Shown here piece by piece: positions 34,747 through 43,118 of a stretch of DNA of 64,000 nucleotides. This DNA is from Kribbella antiqua (lineage in GTDB: Bacteria; Actinomycetota; Actinomycetes; Propionibacteriales; Kribbellaceae). The DNA lies in contig NZ_SLWR01000021.1 of assembly GCF_004345665.1 (NCBI RefSeq), positions 1 to 64,000 on the forward strand. Direction: 5' to 3'. How positions within the stretch are numbered: position 1 is the first letter of the stretch; every line of letters begins with the position of its first letter. The position numbers and the translations under genes were made by a program. Below the pieces are notes generated by a model. The model was not told the origin of the DNA. It did not search any database and saw nothing but the letters and a program-made list of their open reading frames with translations.

Positions 34747-35544
34747 GTGACTGACTACACCAAACTGTTCCGTTTGGACGGCAAGCACGCCCTCGTCATC
34801 GGCGCCGGCAGTGGCATCGGCCGCGAGAGCGCCCTTGCGCTGGCGGCCCACGGCGCCCGCGTCACCTGCGCCGACCGCGACTTCGGCGCTGTCGTGGAGA
34901 CCGTGGCTTTGGGCAACGACCCGGTCGACTCCAGCTGGGCCGGCGGACTCACGTCGTACGAGCTGGACATCTTGGACGATGCGGCGATCGATCAGGCAGC
35001 TGTGGACCTCAGTGACGTGGACGTGCTGGTGTTCACCGCGGCGACCAATGTGCGCAAGCGGATCCTCGACTACACCGGCGAGGAGTTCGACCGGGTGGTG
35101 GCGCTGAACCTGCGGGCGTCGTTCCAGCTGATCCGCGCCTTCGGCAAGCAGATGGCGGAGCGGGGTGGTGGCAACATCATCGGCTTCAGCTCCATCCGCG
35201 GCACCACCGTCGAGCCTGGTCAATCGGTGTACGCGGCAACCAAAGCCGGCCTCGTCCAGCTTCTCCGTACGGCGGCCGCCGAACTCGGGCCGAACGGCGT
35301 ACGCGCGAACGCGATCGCCCCCGGCGTCGTCGAAACCCCACTCACCGCGCAGATCAAGGCGAACCCGGCCTGGTACGACGCCTACGCGCAGAAGGGCGCG
35401 CTCGGTCGCTGGGCCCGGCCGTCGGAACTCGCCGGCGCCGTCGTCTACCTCGCCTCCGATGCCGCGTCCTTCGTCACCGGCAGCGTAGTCGCGGTCGACG
35501 GAGGCTGGACCGCCGTCGACGGCCGCTTCGACCCCCCGAACTGA
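34747..35544 (+). CDS. Short-chain dehydrogenase/reductase (SDR)
   Basis: 265 residues, classical SDR. The cofactor loop is GAGSGIG (about residues 19-25), followed by an aspartate (CADRD) favouring NAD(H). The catalytic Ser lies in IIGFSSIRG and YxxxK in SVYAATKAG. The C-terminus GSVVAVDGGW is typical. It would interconvert an alcohol and ketone in the pathway of this operon. It starts 7 bp after the aldehyde dehydrogenase stop. Confidence 0.95.
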   Translation: MTDYTKLFRLDGKHALVIGAGSGIGRESALALAAHGARVTCADRDFGAVVETVALGNDPVDSSWAGGLTSYELDILDDAAIDQAAVDLSDVDVLVFTAATNVRKRILDYTGEEFDRVVALNLRASFQLIRAFGKQMAERGGGNIIGFSSIRGTTVEPGQSVYAATKAGLVQLLRTAAAELGPNGVRANAIAPGVVETPLTAQIKANPAWYDAYAQKGALGRWARPSELAGAVVYLASDAASFVTGSVVAVDGGWTAVDGRFDPPN

Positions 35545-35555
35545 GGAGCTTTCGC

Positions 35556-36917
35556 ATGAGACTTGCCGACCTGACCGCGATGGAGTTGGTGGCACGGTTT
35601 GGTGACGGTTCGCTCTCGCCGGTCGAGGTGATCGAGGATGTGCTGGCCCGGGTGGAGGAGCTCGAGCCGCGGGTCTGTGCGACGTACGCTCTCGATCCTG
35701 ATGGCGCTCGCGCCGCCGCTCGTGAGTCGGAGCGGCGCTGGCGTGACGGTTCGGCTGGTGCGCTCGACGGCGTACCGGCGACGGTGAAGGAGAACATCGC
35801 AACCCGTGGGACGCCTGTCCCACAAGGCACGGCGGCCACCGCGTTGGTGCCTGCGGCCGAGGACGCCCCTGCGGCGGCGCGGCTGCGCGAGGCCGGGGCG
35901 GTGATCTTCTGCAAGACGACGATGCCGGAATACGGCATGCTGTCGTCCGGGGTCTCCACGTTCCACCACCTGACGCGCAACCCGTGGGACCTGTCGAAGA
36001 CGGCCGGCGGTTCGAGCGCTGGTGCCGCGGCGGCTGCGGCTGCCGGATACGGCCCGCTGCACCTCGGCACCGACATTGGCGGCTCGATTCGTCTGCCTGC
36101 TGGCTGGTGCGGCGTCGTCGGCATCAAGCCCACGCACGGCCGCGTCGCGGTCGGAAACCCCTACCCAGGAAGGGTGATCGGCCCGCTCACCCGTACGGCG
36201 GCCGACGCCGCGCTCGCCTTGTCGGTGATCTCCGGCTACGACCCGCGCGACCACACGTCATTGCCCGCGGCCGACGACAGCTTCGCCGTGTCAGTCGAGG
36301 GTCTTCGCGTCGCACTGCTCTTGGATGCCGGCGTCGGGTTGCCCGTCGACCCCGAGGTGGAAGCCGCAGTCTCGTCCGCGGCCGCCGTACTGGAGAAGGC
36401 CGGGGCTGTGGTGGAGCCGATCCCGCCGATCATCACTCGGGAGATGCTGGACGGGCTCGACAGCTTCTGGCGCGTCCGCTCCGCCGCCGACATCGCCGCG
36501 CTCCCCGACGACCGCCGCGCCAAGGTCCTCCCCGAGATCCGCCAATGGGTTTCCACGGCCGGTGAACTCTCCGGCTTCGACGTCTTCCACGGCTACAGCC
36601 AGATGCACGCCATGGCCGCAGCCGTCACCGCCGTCTTCACGTCGTACGACGTGATCCTCTCGCCGGTCGCACCGATCACCGCGTTCCCGGCCGAGCTCGC
36701 CTACCCGACCGACGACCCGTCGAAGCCCTTCGAACACATCGCCTTCACCGTCCCCTACAACATGTCCGCCCACCCCGCCACCACCGTCAACGTCGGCTGG
36801 TCCTCCACCAACCTCCCAATCGGCGCCCAACTAGCCGTCCCCCACCACCAAGACCTAACCGCCCTAGCCCTAGCCGACTTCCTAGACACCGCGGGACGGG
36901 ACTGGCCGACCCCCTGA
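35556..36917 (+). CDS. Amidase-signature family hydrolase
   Basis: 453 residues. The Ser-cisSer-Lys triad is visible: Lys in PATVKEN, cis-Ser in KTAGGSSAGAAAA, and nucleophile Ser in DIGGSIRLPAGW followed by GIKPTHGR. The family hydrolyses amide bonds of diverse small molecules. As last gene of the importer/ALDH/SDR operon it may release ammonia or an amine from the imported compound. Its 3' end has a run of rarer codons (CTA, TAG-adjacent) but the frame is intact. Confidence 0.94.
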   Translation: MRLADLTAMELVARFGDGSLSPVEVIEDVLARVEELEPRVCATYALDPDGARAAARESERRWRDGSAGALDGVPATVKENIATRGTPVPQGTAATALVPAAEDAPAAARLREAGAVIFCKTTMPEYGMLSSGVSTFHHLTRNPWDLSKTAGGSSAGAAAAAAAGYGPLHLGTDIGGSIRLPAGWCGVVGIKPTHGRVAVGNPYPGRVIGPLTRTAADAALALSVISGYDPRDHTSLPAADDSFAVSVEGLRVALLLDAGVGLPVDPEVEAAVSSAAAVLEKAGAVVEPIPPIITREMLDGLDSFWRVRSAADIAALPDDRRAKVLPEIRQWVSTAGELSGFDVFHGYSQMHAMAAAVTAVFTSYDVILSPVAPITAFPAELAYPTDDPSKPFEHIAFTVPYNMSAHPATTVNVGWSSTNLPIGAQLAVPHHQDLTALALADFLDTAGRDWPTP

Positions 36918-36950
36918 CAGTCACGGCGCTCAGGTGTAATTTGAGGGCCG

Positions 36951-37838
36951 ATGGCCGGTCGCGTTGACGAGGTTGCGGCCCACGCAGGGGAGCGCGGGCG
37001 GGTCGCGCACTGCTACCGAATGCTCGGCTCAATCACCGAGGCTGAACACGTCGCCGCGCGGACAACCAGCCTGGCCACGGCCACCCTGGAGTGTCTGGCC
37101 CGGGCCGCCGAGCGCCCGTTGCCGACGGATCTGGGTGAACCGAGCGACCACCCTGAGGGTGAGCTGCACCAGCGGCCGGAGGTGACCTGGCTCGAACCCA
37201 TTCCGGATGAGTTCGGCGACGGTCGTCCGATTGGCCTGGATCTCATCGCCGCTCTCCAACGGCTGCCGGCCCGCCACCGCGCCGCCCTCGTCCTCACCGA
37301 CATCGAGGGCTGGTCGCCTTCTCAGGTGTCAGCCGCGATCGGGAGCATCGACATTGAGGAAGCCAGGTCGCTGTTCAAACCGCTTCCCGGGCATGCGGCG
37401 GATCAGGGTGAGCTTCTCGACCGGTATCGCGAGGCGTTCGAGCAGTACGACGTACCGTCGATCGTCCAGTTCTTCACCGACGACGCGATCTGGGAGATGC
37501 CGCCGTTCACGTCGTGGTTCCGCGGCGCCCGCAACATCGGCCGGCTGATCTCCACGCACTGCCCCGCGGAGAAGCCCGGCGACCAGGTTCTCATCCCGAT
37601 CAAAGCCAACGGCCAACCCGGCTTCGCCGTCTACATGCGCGACCCTGCCGACAACGTCCACCGAGCCTTCCAACTCCAGGTCCTCACCCTCACCGCCGCC
37701 GGCATCATCCACGCCGTCGCCTTCTTCGACACCACCCTCTTCGACGCCTTCAACCTCCCCGACCTCCTAGCCGGCCTTCCGCCGCACCTGTATGACGGCA
37801 GCCCTCGCCCGCACGTCGAGCGGCTCCACAGGCCCTGA
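36951..37838 (+). CDS. Degenerate SigG/SigJ-like ECF sigma factor with SnoaL C-terminus
   Basis: 295 residues. The order is that of ECF sigma factors with a SnoaL-type C-terminal domain: HCYRMLGSITEAE (start of region 2), ERPLPTDLGEPS and RPEVTWLEPIPDE (linker), LQRLPARHRAALVLTDIEGW (region 4), then a SnoaL-like domain from about residue 145. About 25-30 residues that normally make up region 2.3-2.4 (the -10-recognition helix and the RSSLRTWLYRIATN-like segment) are missing, and the region 4 recognition helix is atypical. It may be a non-functional or repurposed sigma factor. Start ATG 36951 follows GAGGGCCG. Confidence 0.72.
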   Translation: MAGRVDEVAAHAGERGRVAHCYRMLGSITEAEHVAARTTSLATATLECLARAAERPLPTDLGEPSDHPEGELHQRPEVTWLEPIPDEFGDGRPIGLDLIAALQRLPARHRAALVLTDIEGWSPSQVSAAIGSIDIEEARSLFKPLPGHAADQGELLDRYREAFEQYDVPSIVQFFTDDAIWEMPPFTSWFRGARNIGRLISTHCPAEKPGDQVLIPIKANGQPGFAVYMRDPADNVHRAFQLQVLTLTAAGIIHAVAFFDTTLFDAFNLPDLLAGLPPHLYDGSPRPHVERLHRP

Positions 37839-37850
37839 GCGCGGACCGCC

Positions 37851-37922
37851 AGGCCATCACAACGACGCGCAACCGATCACTCCCCGCGGCCCGCCGCCCC
37901 ATCGCCATGATTGTGATGGCCT
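37851..37922. repeat. Inverted repeat between convergent genes
   Basis: AGGCCATCACAA (37851-37862) and its exact complement (37911-37922) flank a 48-bp loop, in the 216-bp gap between the sigma-like gene and the convergent L,D-transpeptidase. A small GGAGG-TCCG-CCTCC hairpin follows at 38025-38038. Either could end transcription from one side. No T-tract is seen. Confidence 0.4.
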
Positions 37923-38054
37923 GCGCGTCCGCGGACTTCCGCCACTCACCAACTACCTCGCTGGCCGTCCCCAACCGCTCGGCCAAGCGTGCCGCGGCAC
38001 GACCGGCGCTGCTTGCTGAGTGCCGGAGGTCCGCCTCCCGCCGACTGCCACGGC

Positions 38055-38861
38055 TCAGTAGTCGCCGTAGACCTGGACTTTGGTGCCGATCGGGGTTTCT
38101 CTGAAGATTTGGTGGATTTCGGGGCGGGTTACGCGGACGCAGCGGTGGCTGGCGGGGTAGGGCTTGACGAGGGAGTTGACGCGGGAGCCGTGCAGGGCGA
38201 TGCCGGGGCGGTCGCGGAGGAAGTAGAGGGAGTCGTACATGTACGCGTCGGGGTAGAGGCTGCTCTCGTGTGCGCCGGCCCACTTGCGCCAGACCTTGCC
38301 GGTGCGGTTCGGGGTTTCGTAGCCGGGTGCGCCGGTGGAGATCCAGACGATCCGCTTGTAGGTCTTGCCGACGATCTGGTACGCGACCTGGCAGGTCTTG
38401 TTGACGTAGATCCCGGGCTCGCGTGTCGGTGTCGGGCGCGTCGTTGCGTTGAGCACCGAGTTGACGTCGGTCAGCGTCAGTCCCTTGCGGCTGATCGGCA
38501 TCCCGTGCGTCTCCCGCCACGCACACAGGGCTTGCTTCGCGCGCCGGGTGATGTCGCCGTCGACGTCGCCGACCGGGTACCCGAGTTTGTCCAGTTGCCG
38601 CTCCACCTGCAGCGCGTAGTACTGCGGCTTGTGCGTCACCTTCGGCTTGGGAGGAGTCGGCTTGGGAGTCGGTGTGGCGCTGGGCGTCGTACTCGAGGCT
38701 GACGGAGAACTCGAAGCTGACGGAGAACTCGAAGCTGACGGGGTGCTCGAAGCCGACGGTGTGTTCGACGGACTGGATTCGCTCGCCGCCACGTCGGAAC
38801 ACCCGACGAGAACGAACGACAGTACGACGGCACCGGCAACGAGACCACGTCGACGAGACAC
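38055..38861 (-). CDS. L,D-transpeptidase lipoprotein (YkuD domain)
   Basis: 268 residues. GTG 38861 is chosen because GGGAGAGGGG precedes it. It encodes a lipoprotein signal with lipobox VLVGCSD. A Ser/Pro-rich spacer of S-P-S-A-S repeats (18-bp DNA repeats about 38692-38763) holds the enzyme away from the membrane. A peptidoglycan-binding-like segment (YYALQVERQLDKLGYPVGDVDG) precedes the C-terminal YkuD catalytic domain with HGSRVN and SHRCVRV (His and nucleophile Cys). It cross-links peptidoglycan stems in the cell wall. Confidence 0.93.
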   Translation of the reverse strand: MSRRRGLVAGAVVLSFVLVGCSDVAASESSPSNTPSASSTPSASSSPSASSSPSASSTTPSATPTPKPTPPKPKVTHKPQYYALQVERQLDKLGYPVGDVDGDITRRAKQALCAWRETHGMPISRKGLTLTDVNSVLNATTRPTPTREPGIYVNKTCQVAYQIVGKTYKRIVWISTGAPGYETPNRTGKVWRKWAGAHESSLYPDAYMYDSLYFLRDRPGIALHGSRVNSLVKPYPASHRCVRVTRPEIHQIFRETPIGTKVQVYGDY

Positions 38862-38948
38862 GATTCCCCTCTCCCTCAGCACTTTTCAGAGTCGCAGAAC
38901 CACGCCGTTGATTCCCGCAACGAAACGCCGTGTTCAAGCGCGCCAAAG

Positions 38949-39401
38949 CTAGTACGCCGAGGGGCCGCCAGGCTCACCATCGACCGGACCCGTCACCGAA
39001 CCGTTGCCGACGATGGGACCCGGATCGTCCCGCAACCTGCTGTACAGGTACCCATCCCGGTAGTTTCCAGCCCGGAACTCACACGCCCGGATCACTCCTT
39101 CGAGCCGGAAACCCGCCTTCTCCAACGACTTCTGCTCGGCCACGTTCTCCGGATGCGTCGCGGCCTGGATCCGTACGACGGGCGTGTGCTCGAAGAGGTA
39201 GTCCGTCAGCATCGCCTGCGCCCGCCACCCGATTCCACGCCCGCGGTACTCCGGCAGCAAGGCGATGCCGATCTCCCAGTACTTCGTTTTCCCGTCGAAC
39301 GACCCCGATCGATAGCTCACGAACCCGGCGGTCTCGTCCTCGACGACGACCATCAGCCGCCCGTCCTCCGCGCCGAGATACCCGTCGTCGGGAGTGCGCA
39401 T
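38949..39401 (-). CDS. GNAT-family N-acetyltransferase
   Basis: 150 residues. A GNAT core with acetyl-CoA-binding loop EYRGRGIGWRAQ, then RIQAATHPENVAEQKSLEKAGFRLEGV, the RimJ/RimL-like signature. The N-terminus lacks the usual first strands, so it is shorter than typical family members (about 170-190). It stands alone 27 bp downstream of the LacI gene on the same strand. Substrate unknown. Confidence 0.88.
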   Translation of the reverse strand: MRTPDDGYLGAEDGRLMVVVEDETAGFVSYRSGSFDGKTKYWEIGIALLPEYRGRGIGWRAQAMLTDYLFEHTPVVRIQAATHPENVAEQKSLEKAGFRLEGVIRACEFRAGNYRDGYLYSRLRDDPGPIVGNGSVTGPVDGEPGGPSAY

Positions 39402-39428
39402 AACTGGCAGCGTAGTTGCCTTCCGCTC

Positions 39429-40409
39429 CTAGATGCAGCCGCAGGACTCGCGTCGTACGAGTTCGTGGGGGAGGGTGATGGTGACTGGGCCGTCGCCGGG
39501 GGAGGCGTCGAGGAGGAGTTCGATGGAGCGGGTGGCGAGTTGCGGCACCGGGCGTTGGATGGCGCTCAACGGGGGGATGGTTACCGCGCATTCGGCGGTG
39601 CCGTCGCCGCCGAGGACCGCGAGGTCGTCCGGCACTGACAGACCGGCGCGCCACGCGGCGAACAGCACCCCAAACGCCTGCTCGTCGGTTGCGCAATAGA
39701 TGGCTCGCGGCCGTTCGTTGGCTAGCCAGGAGCTGGTCACCTCGGTGGCGTGATACCGGGAGATCTCACTGGTCCTGTGCTCGACCTTGACCCGCTGGCC
39801 GCGCGTCGCCTCGGCGACACCGATCAGATGCTCCTCGGTGCCAGGGGAGTCGATCGGGCCAGTCAGGACGCCGATACTGCGATAGCCGTGCGACACCAGG
39901 TGGCCCGCAGCAGTCGCGGCCGCGGCGACGGAATCGATCGCCAGGCTCGAGGCACGCGACCCACCGGGCATGCGGTGAAGCGCCACAACGGGGATGCCCG
40001 CAGTGTCGAGACCGACGAGCTCAGGCTGACTCCGCACCGACACCAGGACGATGCCGTCGACCTGCCGCTCGATGAAGGAAGTGAGGTGGCTCTGCTCCTG
40101 CGCCGAATCACCGCCGGAGTCGCCGATGAGGAGCAGGTGGTTGCGAGCCCTCGTACCAGCCTCGAGTTGCTCGGCGAGCGCCGCGAAGTACGGATTGCGA
40201 ATGTGCGGTACGACGATCCCGATCGAGAACGTGCGCCCGGCACTGAGCGCCCGGGCCAACGCATTGGGCCGGTACTGCAGCTCCGCCGCCGCGTCCAGCA
40301 CGCGCTGCCTAGTCTTCGGCGCAACCGGCCGGGGCCCGTTGTTGAAGACGTAGCTGACCACCGCTGTCGACGTACCGGCGCGCTCAGCGACGTCGCGAGC
40401 GGTGACCAT
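39429..40409 (-). CDS. LacI-family transcriptional regulator
   Basis: 326 residues. The N-terminal HTH is VTARDVAERAGTSTAVVSYVFN with the hinge helix RPNALARALSAGR. A periplasmic-binding-like effector domain follows (IGIVVPHIRNPYFAALAEQLE; DGIVLVS; GVLTGP). The start overlaps the nucleoside hydrolase gene by 26 bp, so it is the last gene of the 44.4-39.4 kb operon and should autoregulate through the palindrome at 44461-44489. The effector is probably a nucleoside or sugar. Confidence 0.93.
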   Translation of the reverse strand: MVTARDVAERAGTSTAVVSYVFNNGPRPVAPKTRQRVLDAAAELQYRPNALARALSAGRTFSIGIVVPHIRNPYFAALAEQLEAGTRARNHLLLIGDSGGDSAQEQSHLTSFIERQVDGIVLVSVRSQPELVGLDTAGIPVVALHRMPGGSRASSLAIDSVAAAATAAGHLVSHGYRSIGVLTGPIDSPGTEEHLIGVAEATRGQRVKVEHRTSEISRYHATEVTSSWLANERPRAIYCATDEQAFGVLFAAWRAGLSVPDDLAVLGGDGTAECAVTIPPLSAIQRPVPQLATRSIELLLDASPGDGPVTITLPHELVRRESCGCI

Positions 40410-41301
40410 CACCGACCCCCCGGTTCTCTGCTCCAGCTTGCTGAATTGCCTCGATGATAGCCGCGGCGGCGCGCGGACCGTCGACAGTGAGCGCGAGCCG
40501 GATCGTGCCCGCTTCGTCGGGTGCGAACTTGCTGATGCCCTCGTCGTCGATCTCGACCACACCCGGCTCGGAGAACGTGAACAACTCCGGCCGGGTGAGG
40601 GTCAGCACCGCGACGGGATCGTGCGGCACGTTCCATTCCTGCTGCCAGAACTCCCACCACTGCTGGATGTCCGCGCGAAGCGCCGCGCCGAGCGGTCCCG
40701 CGGCTCCGATGAGCTCGAGCCCGGCCTGATCGATGCCAAGCTGCCGGGTCACGTCGAGTCCGGTCACGGTGGTCGGGACGCCGGCCGACATCACGGTGCG
40801 AGCGGCGACCACATCGCTCCGAAAGTTGTGTTCGGCCTCGCTGCCGTGGGCGAACGACCCGCCCATGATCCACAGATGGCGCATCCAGGTCGCCACACGT
40901 GGTTCTTGGTCGAGTGCCGCGGCGATGTTCGTCAGAGGCCCGATGGCCACAACGTCAATCTCACCCGGACGTCGCTGCAGAGTGGCGATCAGGTGCTCAA
41001 CCGCAGGCTCGGCCGCGATGACCTCGTCAGCCAGTCCGTCATGCAGGCTGCCCTCGTGCCCGGGCCACCACACCTCACGCCCCGACAGGGTCGTGCTCTC
41101 TCCTGCGTGTACGGCGAGCTCGTGGCCCGCGAGTACGCCGTACCGACGGGCGATGCGGGCACGGAGGTCAGTGTCCCCGTAGACAGTCGTCACGGAGTCC
41201 AGGCGCAATTCCGGGGATCCCAGGATCTGGGCGAGCGCCATCGCGTCGTCCACGTCCGAGCCGATGTCGGTGTCGAGGACGAGCGTACGAGTGTTCTGCA
41301 T
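40384..41301 (-). CDS. Nucleoside hydrolase (IUNH family)
   Basis: 305 residues. The Ca2+-binding and catalytic motif DTDIGSDVDDAMAL is at residue 10, VAIGPLTNIAAAL and MGGSFAHGSEAEHNFRSDVVAA are family blocks, and the late catalytic Asp lies in VPHDPVAVL. The enzyme splits N-glycosidic bonds of nucleosides into base and ribose. Its place in a CUT1-like importer operon under LacI control suggests the imported solute is a nucleoside or related glycoside. Confidence 0.93.
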   Translation of the reverse strand: MQNTRTLVLDTDIGSDVDDAMALAQILGSPELRLDSVTTVYGDTDLRARIARRYGVLAGHELAVHAGESTTLSGREVWWPGHEGSLHDGLADEVIAAEPAVEHLIATLQRRPGEIDVVAIGPLTNIAAALDQEPRVATWMRHLWIMGGSFAHGSEAEHNFRSDVVAARTVMSAGVPTTVTGLDVTRQLGIDQAGLELIGAAGPLGAALRADIQQWWEFWQQEWNVPHDPVAVLTLTRPELFTFSEPGVVEIDDEGISKFAPDEAGTIRLALTVDGPRAAAAIIEAIQQAGAENRGVGDGHRSRRR

Positions 41302-41318
41302 CTGAGTTGATTGATCCT

Positions 41319-42137
41319 CTACTTGAGCCCGCTGCTGGAGACGGACTGGATGAAGTACCGCTGGAAGCCGAGGATGACGGCGAGCGGGATGAGCGTGAGC
41401 AGCACAGCGCCGGCGAACACGACGCCGTAGTCGACGAAGTTCTGTCCCTGCAGGTTGGCCAGCGCAACGGGACCGAGGATGTGGCCGCGATCGGTGCCCA
41501 TTAGCAGAGGCCATACGTACGAGTGCCACTGGAACAGGAACAGAGTCAGCCCCGCGCCGATGAGGGCCGGACGCGACAGCGGTAGGTAGATGCGGATGAA
41601 CACGCCGAACCAGCCCAACCCGTCGAGCCGGCCGGCTTCGACGAGCTCTGTCGGAATGGCCAGGAAGAACTGGCGCAGCAGGAAGATCGCCATGCCGTTA
41701 CCGATTCCCGGCAGGACCAGGCCGGTGAAGGTGTTGGTCAGATTCCAGTCGCGGAACATGTCCGACAGCGGAATCGCGATGGCGTCGAAGGGGATGAGGA
41801 AGCTCAGTACGACGATCGCGAAGACCGCGGTCTGGCCCCGGAACCTCAAGGCCGACAACGCGAAAGCGGCGCTCGAGCAGATCGCGAGGCCGGCCAAGAC
41901 GGTTGAGACGCTGACGAGTAGCGAGTTGGCGGTCGCCCGGCCGATGTCGCCGGTGAAGAGCTTGCTGTAGTTCTCCAGCGTCGGATGCACCGTGATGAAC
42001 GAGTCCCACGACAGCGGGCTGAGCCGCGCGAAGGTCTCACTGCCCGGCCGCAGGGAACCGGTCAGCACCCACAGCAACGGGATGAAGAAGAGGAGGCCGA
42101 TGACGGCTGCGCCGGCTGACAGGAGTGTGCGTTTCAT
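41319..42137 (-). CDS. ABC sugar-type permease (MalG/CUT1-like)
   Basis: 272 residues, six membrane helices. The EAA loop reads ELVEAGRLDGLGWFGVFIRIYLP, as in MalG-type permeases. ATG 42137 overlaps the first permease gene by 4 bp. It pairs with that permease; no ATPase gene lies in the operon, so a shared housekeeping ATPase (MsiK type) is probably used, as is common in actinobacteria. Confidence 0.94.
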   Translation of the reverse strand: MKRTLLSAGAAVIGLLFFIPLLWVLTGSLRPGSETFARLSPLSWDSFITVHPTLENYSKLFTGDIGRATANSLLVSVSTVLAGLAICSSAAFALSALRFRGQTAVFAIVVLSFLIPFDAIAIPLSDMFRDWNLTNTFTGLVLPGIGNGMAIFLLRQFFLAIPTELVEAGRLDGLGWFGVFIRIYLPLSRPALIGAGLTLFLFQWHSYVWPLLMGTDRGHILGPVALANLQGQNFVDYGVVFAGAVLLTLIPLAVILGFQRYFIQSVSSSGLK

Positions 42138-43108
42138 CGGTCGTCTCCCCTCAGCAGGCGGAACTGGAGGGCGACGATGATCAGCGTGACGGCGACCAGC
42201 AGGATGACCTCGGCCTGTGCGGTGTGCAGGTCTCCAATGGCGTACGCCCGGTTGTAGACGTCGTACATCATCAAGTTCGTCGTGCCGTTCGGACCGCCCT
42301 TGGTCAGGATCTGCACGGGGGCGAACACCAGCAGGTTGGACACTGTGTCGGCCACGAGGACGAACGCGAGGGGGCGCCGTACGAGGGGGAGGGTGATCGA
42401 CCACAGCCGCCGCCAGGGGCTGACGCCGTCGAGGCTTGCCGCTTCGTGGATGTCGTCGGGGATGTCGTTGATCCCGGCGATCAGGAAGAGCATCCAGTAC
42501 CCGACGCCGATCCACGACAGCAAGACGATGATCGACGGCAACGCTTGCTCGGTTGAAGTGAGGAAGGGTTGTGCTGGGATCTTGAGGAGGTCGAGGAAGC
42601 TGTTGCCCAGGCCGTCGGGTCGGTAGATGACGCTCCAGATCACCGCGGAGACCGCCGGCGGGACTGCGATGGGCAGGATGACCAGTGAGCGCCAGAACTT
42701 CGAGCCTGTAGCGCGTTGGGTGTAGAGGACGGCGAGCAGGAAGGCTACGGCGATCTGGAGCGGGTTGACGATCACGGTGAACAACAGCGTGACGCCGACC
42801 GACTTGCGGAAGTCGGCGTTGCCGAGCAGGTCGGAATAGTTGCCGAGGCCAACGAAGACCCGGCCGCCCCGCAACAGACTCTCGGTGAAGAAGCTGTCGA
42901 CGAGCGCGACTCCGGCGGGGATGAGCCGTAGCAGGGCGAGGCTGATCAACGCCGGCAACAAGAAGAGCAGCGCAACCCGCCCTTGCCCCGGCTGACCAGC
43001 CCTATCGGCCTTTGTCGCCCTACCCGCCTTTGTCGCCTTCCCCAGCCGTCGCGGTTGCCTCGTCCGCATCGGATTTCCCACTCGGCTCACCTCGCCTGTG
43101 CTGTCCAT
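42134..43108 (-). CDS. ABC sugar-type permease (MalF/CUT1-like)
   Basis: 324 residues with a basic, repetitive N-terminal tail (KATKAGRATKADRAG, encoded by a short imperfect DNA repeat near 43010-43040) followed by six membrane helices. The EAA loop is DIHEAASLDGVSPWRRLWSITLP, typical of MalF-like permeases. It is the second gene of the operon, 10 bp after the binding protein. Confidence 0.93.
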   Translation of the reverse strand: MDSTGEVSRVGNPMRTRQPRRLGKATKAGRATKADRAGQPGQGRVALLFLLPALISLALLRLIPAGVALVDSFFTESLLRGGRVFVGLGNYSDLLGNADFRKSVGVTLLFTVIVNPLQIAVAFLLAVLYTQRATGSKFWRSLVILPIAVPPAVSAVIWSVIYRPDGLGNSFLDLLKIPAQPFLTSTEQALPSIIVLLSWIGVGYWMLFLIAGINDIPDDIHEAASLDGVSPWRRLWSITLPLVRRPLAFVLVADTVSNLLVFAPVQILTKGGPNGTTNLMMYDVYNRAYAIGDLHTAQAEVILLVAVTLIIVALQFRLLRGDDR

Positions 43109-43118
43109 CTCGTCGTAC

